From Halomonas sp. (GTDB lineage Bacteria; Pseudomonadota; Gammaproteobacteria; Pseudomonadales; Halomonadaceae), in assembly GCA_003560175.1 (NCBI GenBank), contig PWIZ01000404.1:1-9405 (forward strand): 9,405 nt of DNA, written 5' to 3'. Positions within the stretch are counted from its first letter, which is position 1. Each line of letters opens with the position of its first letter. The position numbers and the translations under genes are program-made. Shown piece after piece: positions 6,338 through 9,405 of the stretch. The notes beneath the pieces are model-generated. The model did no database searches and had not been told where the DNA came from. It saw only the letters and a program-made list of their open reading frames with translations.

Positions 6338-6970
6338 ATGAGTCAGCGCATCTATCTCTTCACCCGCTTCGAGCGCTTCTGGCACTGGTCCCAGGCTGCC
6401 CTGGTGATCATCCTGCTGGTCAGTGGCTTCGCTATCCGCGGCGTCCACGAGCTGATTCCCTTCGGCCCGGCGGTGCGGATCCACGAGGCGGCGGCCTGGC
6501 TGCTGATCGGCCTCTGGGTATTCGCCATCTTCTGGCATTTCACCACCGGGCAATGGAAGCAATACATCCCCACCCTGACGAACATCAGTGCCGTGTTTCG
6601 CTACTACGCTTACGGCATCTTCACCGGCGCCTCTCATCCTTACAGGGTAACCGTGGATCACAAGCACAACCCGCTGCAGCGTCTGGCCTATCTGGGTGTC
6701 AAGCTGGTGATCAACCCGCTGATCTGGATCTCCGGGCTGCTCTACCTGTTATGGGGCAGCGTCCGTGACAGCATGCCCGCCTGGCTGGGCCTTGAGCAGG
6801 TGGCCGGGTTGCACGCCCTGGGTGCCTTCCTGATGCTGGCCTTCCTGATCATCCACGTCTACCTGGCCACCGCGGGGCATACGCCGCTGGCCTATATCAA
6901 GGCAATGGTAACCGGCTGGGAGGAGGTCCACGACGAGGGCCAGGTGAAGCGCCCGCCGCGTTCGCCCTGA
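6338..6970 (+). CDS. Cytochrome b561-type quinol-oxidising membrane subunit
   Basis: This 210-residue protein resembles the four-helix cytochrome b561/NiFe-hydrogenase b-subunit family, which carries two b hemes and exchanges electrons between quinone and a periplasmic partner. Hydrophobic segments lie at about 17-37, 48-68, 118-140 and 155-178. Candidate heme ligands are H16 (FERFWHWSQ, typical of this family), H49, H67, H159 and H173. The ATG at 6338 follows the octaheme gene's stop by one base and has AAGGAG (6325-6330) inside that gene, so translation is coupled. I did not use the upstream in-frame extension to 6176, which only overlaps the octaheme gene. The predicted role is to pass electrons from quinol to the octaheme cytochrome, or the reverse. 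An intrinsic terminator follows. Confidence 0.9.
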   Translation: MSQRIYLFTRFERFWHWSQAALVIILLVSGFAIRGVHELIPFGPAVRIHEAAAWLLIGLWVFAIFWHFTTGQWKQYIPTLTNISAVFRYYAYGIFTGASHPYRVTVDHKHNPLQRLAYLGVKLVINPLIWISGLLYLLWGSVRDSMPAWLGLEQVAGLHALGAFLMLAFLIIHVYLATAGHTPLAYIKAMVTGWEEVHDEGQVKRPPRSP

Positions 6971-6984
6971 AGGGGGCCATGAGC

Positions 6985-7025
6985 AACAGAGCGGCCACCG
7001 CCACGGCGGTGGCCGCTCTGTTTTT
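6985..7025 (+). terminator. Intrinsic terminator of the octaheme/b-cytochrome operon
   Basis: A perfect 16-base stem (6987-7002 with 7005-7020), extended to 18 bases by two A-T pairs, is followed by TTTTT at 7021-7025. It starts 14 bases after the b-cytochrome stop. The minus strand lacks a T-run after the stem, so it acts mainly on plus-strand transcription, though the stem may also impede readthrough from the convergent dehydrogenase gene. Confidence 0.92.
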
Positions 7026-7058
7026 GGCAGGGCCTGCGGGCGAGCGTCCGGGAGGGGC

Positions 7059-8132
7059 TCAGCTCCCGAGTCGGGCCGCGATGGCTCGGCCAAGGCTCTC
7101 GGTGGTTCCGGTGCCGCCCACATCGGGGGTGAGCACTGCTCGGTCGCCCTCGGCCAGCACCGCCTCGAAAGCGGCGACGATGGCGTCGCTGGCCTTCTGA
7201 TGGCCAAGGTGCTCAAGCATCATGGCGCCCGACCAGATCTGCCCGATGGGGTTGGCGATGCCCTTGCCGGCAATGTCCGGGGCGCTGCCGTGGACGGGCT
7301 CGAACAGGCTCGGGAAGGTGCCCTCGGGATTGATGTTGGCCGAGGGTGCCACGCCGATGGTGCCGGTGCAGGCCGGCCCCAGGTCAGAGAGGATGTCGCC
7401 GAACAGGTTGCTGCCCACCACCACGTCGAACCAGTCCGGGTGCAGCACGAAGTTGGCGGTGAGGATGTCGATGTGGAACTGGTCCACGGCCACTTCGGGG
7501 TAGTGCTTGCCCATGGCGGCCACGCGTTCGTCCCACCAGGGCATGGTGATGGCAATGCCGTTGGACTTAGTGGCCGAGGTGAGCTTCTTGCGCGGGCGGG
7601 AGGCGGCCAGGTCATAGGCGAACTTCAGCACCCGGTCGGTGCCGTGGCGTGTCATCACTGTCTCCTGGATCACCACCTCCCGATCGGTGCCCTCGAACAT
7701 CTTGCCCCCCACGCTGGAGTACTCGCCCTCGGTGTTCTCGCGCACCACGTAGAAGTCGATGTCGCCGGGCTCGCGGCCGGCCAGGGGGCTCTTGATACCC
7801 GGCAGCAGCCGGCAGGGGCGCAGGTTGACGTACTGGTCGAAGCGACGGCGGAACTGCAGCAGCGAGCCCCACAGCGAGATATGGTCGGGTACGGTGGCTG
7901 GCCATCCCACGGCGCCGTAGAAGATGGCGTCAACGTCCTCGAGGGTCTCGAACCAGTCGTCCGGCAGCATCTTGCCGTGCTCGGCGTAGTAGTCGCAGCT
8001 GGCAAAGTCGAAGTGCACTAGCTCGAGGTCGATGCCGAAGCGGGCGGCGGCGGTCTCCAGGGCGCGCAGCCCTTCGGGCATCACCTCCTTGCCGATGCCG
8101 TCGCCGGGAATTACCGCGATGCGTTGGGTCAT
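7059..8132 (-). CDS. dmlA: Tartrate dehydrogenase / D-malate dehydrogenase (decarboxylating)
   Basis: The 357-residue product belongs to the beta-decarboxylating dehydrogenase family (isopropylmalate/isocitrate/tartrate), using NAD and a divalent metal to oxidise D-malate or tartrates in the cytoplasm. The N-terminal IAVIPGDGIGKEV (5-17) and YVNLRPCRLLPGIKSPLA (101-118) favour the tartrate/D-malate branch over isopropylmalate dehydrogenase. Other landmarks are REN (131-133), GEYS (136-139), K189 in ATKSN, the metal aspartates D222, D246 and D250, and the NAD-loop HGSAPDIAGKGIANP (281-295). I chose ATG 8132, with GAGGAG upstream; the open frame extends to 8483 but that part overlaps ltaE. It begins 13 bases after the ltaE stop, so the two are probably one operon. 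dmlA and ttuC are both used for this family, and the preferred substrate cannot be told apart by eye. Confidence 0.9.
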   Translation of the reverse strand: MTQRIAVIPGDGIGKEVMPEGLRALETAAARFGIDLELVHFDFASCDYYAEHGKMLPDDWFETLEDVDAIFYGAVGWPATVPDHISLWGSLLQFRRRFDQYVNLRPCRLLPGIKSPLAGREPGDIDFYVVRENTEGEYSSVGGKMFEGTDREVVIQETVMTRHGTDRVLKFAYDLAASRPRKKLTSATKSNGIAITMPWWDERVAAMGKHYPEVAVDQFHIDILTANFVLHPDWFDVVVGSNLFGDILSDLGPACTGTIGVAPSANINPEGTFPSLFEPVHGSAPDIAGKGIANPIGQIWSGAMMLEHLGHQKASDAIVAAFEAVLAEGDRAVLTPDVGGTGTTESLGRAIAARLGS

Positions 8133-8145
8133 ACTGCTCTCCTCG

Positions 8146-9159
8146 TCATTCTGTTCGCGTCGTGAAGTAGTCGGTGAACGCCTCGAGTACCCGCTCGATG
8201 GCGCCGTCGTCGAGATCCCGGTGCACCACCAGGCGGGTCGCATAGAGCAGCTCGACGAGAATGTCGCGTTCGGCGAGCCAGGCGCGTAGGGGTGCGACGT
8301 GCGCCTCGGGCACCCGCAGGAAGACCATGTTGGTGGCCTGGGACTCCACCTCGAGTGCCGGCAGCGCACAGAGGCCTTCGGCCAGCCGCGCGGCGCGGCG
8401 GTGGTCCTCGGCGAGATCCGGGACGTGGTGATCCAGGGCATGGTGGCAGGCCGCGGCGATGATGCCGGACTGGCGCAGGCCACCGCCGAGCACCTTGCGC
8501 CAGCGCCGCGCCTCGTCGATCAGCGCCCTTGAACCCACCAGCACCGACCCCATCGGGGCGCCGAGTCCCTTGGAGAAGCACAGCGAGACGCTGTCGAAGG
8601 GGGCGCAGAGGGCCGCCAGCGGCGTGTCGGTGGCCACCGCCGCGTTGAACAGCCGGGCGCCATCGAGGTGCGTGGCCAGGCCGTGCTTCCGGGCCAGCTC
8701 GGTGGCCGCCTTCACGTAGTCGGCGTCGAGCACCTTGCCGCCGATGGTATTCTCCAGGGCCAGCAGGCGGGTGCGGGCGAAGTGGAAGTCGTTGGGCTTG
8801 ATGGCGGCGCGAATGCGCTCGAGCGGCAGCGAGCCGTCGGCGGCGTGCTCCAACGGCTGGGGCTGGATGCCGCCCAGCACCGCCGCGCCGCCGCCCTCGT
8901 ACTTGTAGGTATGGGCCTGCTGGCCGGCGATGTATTCGTCGCCGCGCTGGCAGTGGGCGAGCAGGGCGGCCAGGTTGCTCTGGGTCCCGGAGGGGAAGAG
9001 CAGGGCGGTATCCTTGCCGGCACGCTTGGCCACGGCGGCCTCGAAGCTCGCCACGCTGGGGTCGTCACCCCAGACGTCATCGCCCACCGGGGCGGTGTGC
9101 ATGGCGTCGCGCATGGCAGGGGTGGGGCGGGTGACGGTGTCGCTGCGCAGATCGATCAT
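8146..9159 (-). CDS. ltaE: Low-specificity L-threonine aldolase
   Basis: A 337-residue PLP enzyme of the beta-eliminating-lyase family that cleaves L-threonine or allo-threonine to glycine and acetaldehyde. Seen in sequence: the N-terminal MIDLRSDTVTRPTPAMRDAM signature (1-20), GDDVWGDDPSV (26-36), FPSGTQSN (55-62) for phosphate binding, AHTYKYEGGG (82-91), the cofactor aspartate D166 in HLDGARLFNA, and the PLP lysine K197 in CFSKGLGAPMGS. The length is typical of the family. The ATG at 9159 is preceded by a GGAGGAGG about five bases upstream. It lies 33 bases after the mtfA stop and 13 bases before the dehydrogenase gene, all on the same strand, which suggests a transcription unit starting beyond the right edge. 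Confidence 0.95.
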   Translation of the reverse strand: MIDLRSDTVTRPTPAMRDAMHTAPVGDDVWGDDPSVASFEAAVAKRAGKDTALLFPSGTQSNLAALLAHCQRGDEYIAGQQAHTYKYEGGGAAVLGGIQPQPLEHAADGSLPLERIRAAIKPNDFHFARTRLLALENTIGGKVLDADYVKAATELARKHGLATHLDGARLFNAAVATDTPLAALCAPFDSVSLCFSKGLGAPMGSVLVGSRALIDEARRWRKVLGGGLRQSGIIAAACHHALDHHVPDLAEDHRRAARLAEGLCALPALEVESQATNMVFLRVPEAHVAPLRAWLAERDILVELLYATRLVVHRDLDDGAIERVLEAFTDYFTTRTE

Positions 9160-9192
9160 GGGCGCCTCCTCCGGATGGCGGTGAATGGCAAA

Positions 9193-9405
9193 TCAGTGGC
9201 GGTCGGGATGGGCCGGCGTGGCGCGTTCGGTGGGTTGCGCCGGCAGTCGGGCCAGCGGGTCCTGACGGAAGTAGCGAACGAGCAGCTGGAAGAGCGCCGG
9301 ATAGGCCGCATCCAGCAGGTCCGGGGCGGTGAAGAAGGCTTCACAGCAGACCGCGAAACATTCGCCCGGGTGTGTCGCGGCGTAGTCGTCAATGGGCGTC
9401 TCTTC
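9193..9405 (-). CDS. mtfA: MtfA-like zinc peptidase, C-terminal 70 residues (partial, runs off right edge)
   Basis: The frame read from the right edge gives a 70-residue C-terminus containing IDDYAATHPGECFAVCCEAF and, after a short gap, AYPALFQLLVRYFRQDP. This matches the C-terminal end of the MtfA (M90) metallopeptidase family, known in enterobacteria for binding the glucose-PTS repressor Mlc. The Glu in PGECFAV is the likely third zinc ligand; the HExxH-type part lies outside the window. The tail (about 20 residues, Pro/Ala rich) ends at a TGA at 9193-9195. The longer frame covering 9156-9392 on the same strand is rich in Arg, Ser and Pro and is a shadow. It is a fragment only because the window ends. 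Confidence 0.8.
   Translation of the reverse strand, partial: EETPIDDYAATHPGECFAVCCEAFFTAPDLLDAAYPALFQLLVRYFRQDPLARLPAQPTERATPAHPDRH

Noticed and set aside
8133..8483. N-terminal extension of the tartrate/D-malate dehydrogenase frame
   Set aside because: The extension overlaps ltaE, is rich in Ser/Arg/Pro/Thr, and the real start with a ribosome site and the IAVIPGDGIG motif is at 8132.
9156..9392. 78-codon minus-strand frame at the right edge
   Set aside because: Another frame on the same strand (9193-9405) reads as the C-terminus of an MtfA-like peptidase, while this one is Arg/Ser/Pro-rich noise.

Overview
The window is high-GC bacterial DNA, densely coding, with strong Shine-Dalgarno sequences and short intergenic gaps. 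The gene set (succinylglutamate desuccinylase, a Blc-type lipocalin, MtfA, LtaE, a tartrate/D-malate dehydrogenase and an octaheme OTR-type cytochrome) points to a marine or halophilic gammaproteobacterium. Halomonadaceae is my best guess, but it is an inference from gene content, not a phylogenetic result. I see no mobile elements, CRISPR arrays, rRNA or tRNA genes, and no clear pseudogenes.

Layout. At the left edge is the first 15 codons of an unidentified minus-strand gene (1-47). Before it, also on the minus strand, come a lipocalin (1144-1695) and astE (123-1139), only 4 bases apart. A class I methyltransferase (1809-2684) is read divergently from the lipocalin. It converges on a two-gene minus-strand unit: a type II sulfide:quinone oxidoreductase (SQR) with a Tat signal (3105-4499), followed by a three-helix membrane protein (2733-3092). 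A 280-base divergent control region (4500-4779) separates this unit from a plus-strand operon. That operon encodes an octaheme c-type cytochrome of the tetrathionate reductase (OTR) family (4780-6336) and a b561-type diheme membrane cytochrome (6338-6970), and ends in a strong intrinsic terminator (6985-7025). The right end is a minus-strand series: the 3' end of mtfA (9193-9405), ltaE (8146-9159) and a tartrate/D-malate dehydrogenase gene (7059-8132).

How the genes may work together. The centre of interest is 2733-6970. SQR would oxidise sulfide and pass electrons to the quinone pool. The b-type cytochrome would draw electrons from quinol and feed the periplasmic octaheme enzyme, whose relatives reduce tetrathionate, nitrite or hydroxylamine. 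Both catalytic proteins carry export signals, so the chemistry is predicted to take place on the periplasmic face, linked through the quinone pool. That the two halves form one sulfur-redox system is inferred from their shared divergent promoter region. The flanking genes look like ordinary metabolism: arginine/succinylglutamate catabolism, an outer-membrane lipocalin, threonine/glycine metabolism and beta-hydroxyacid oxidation.
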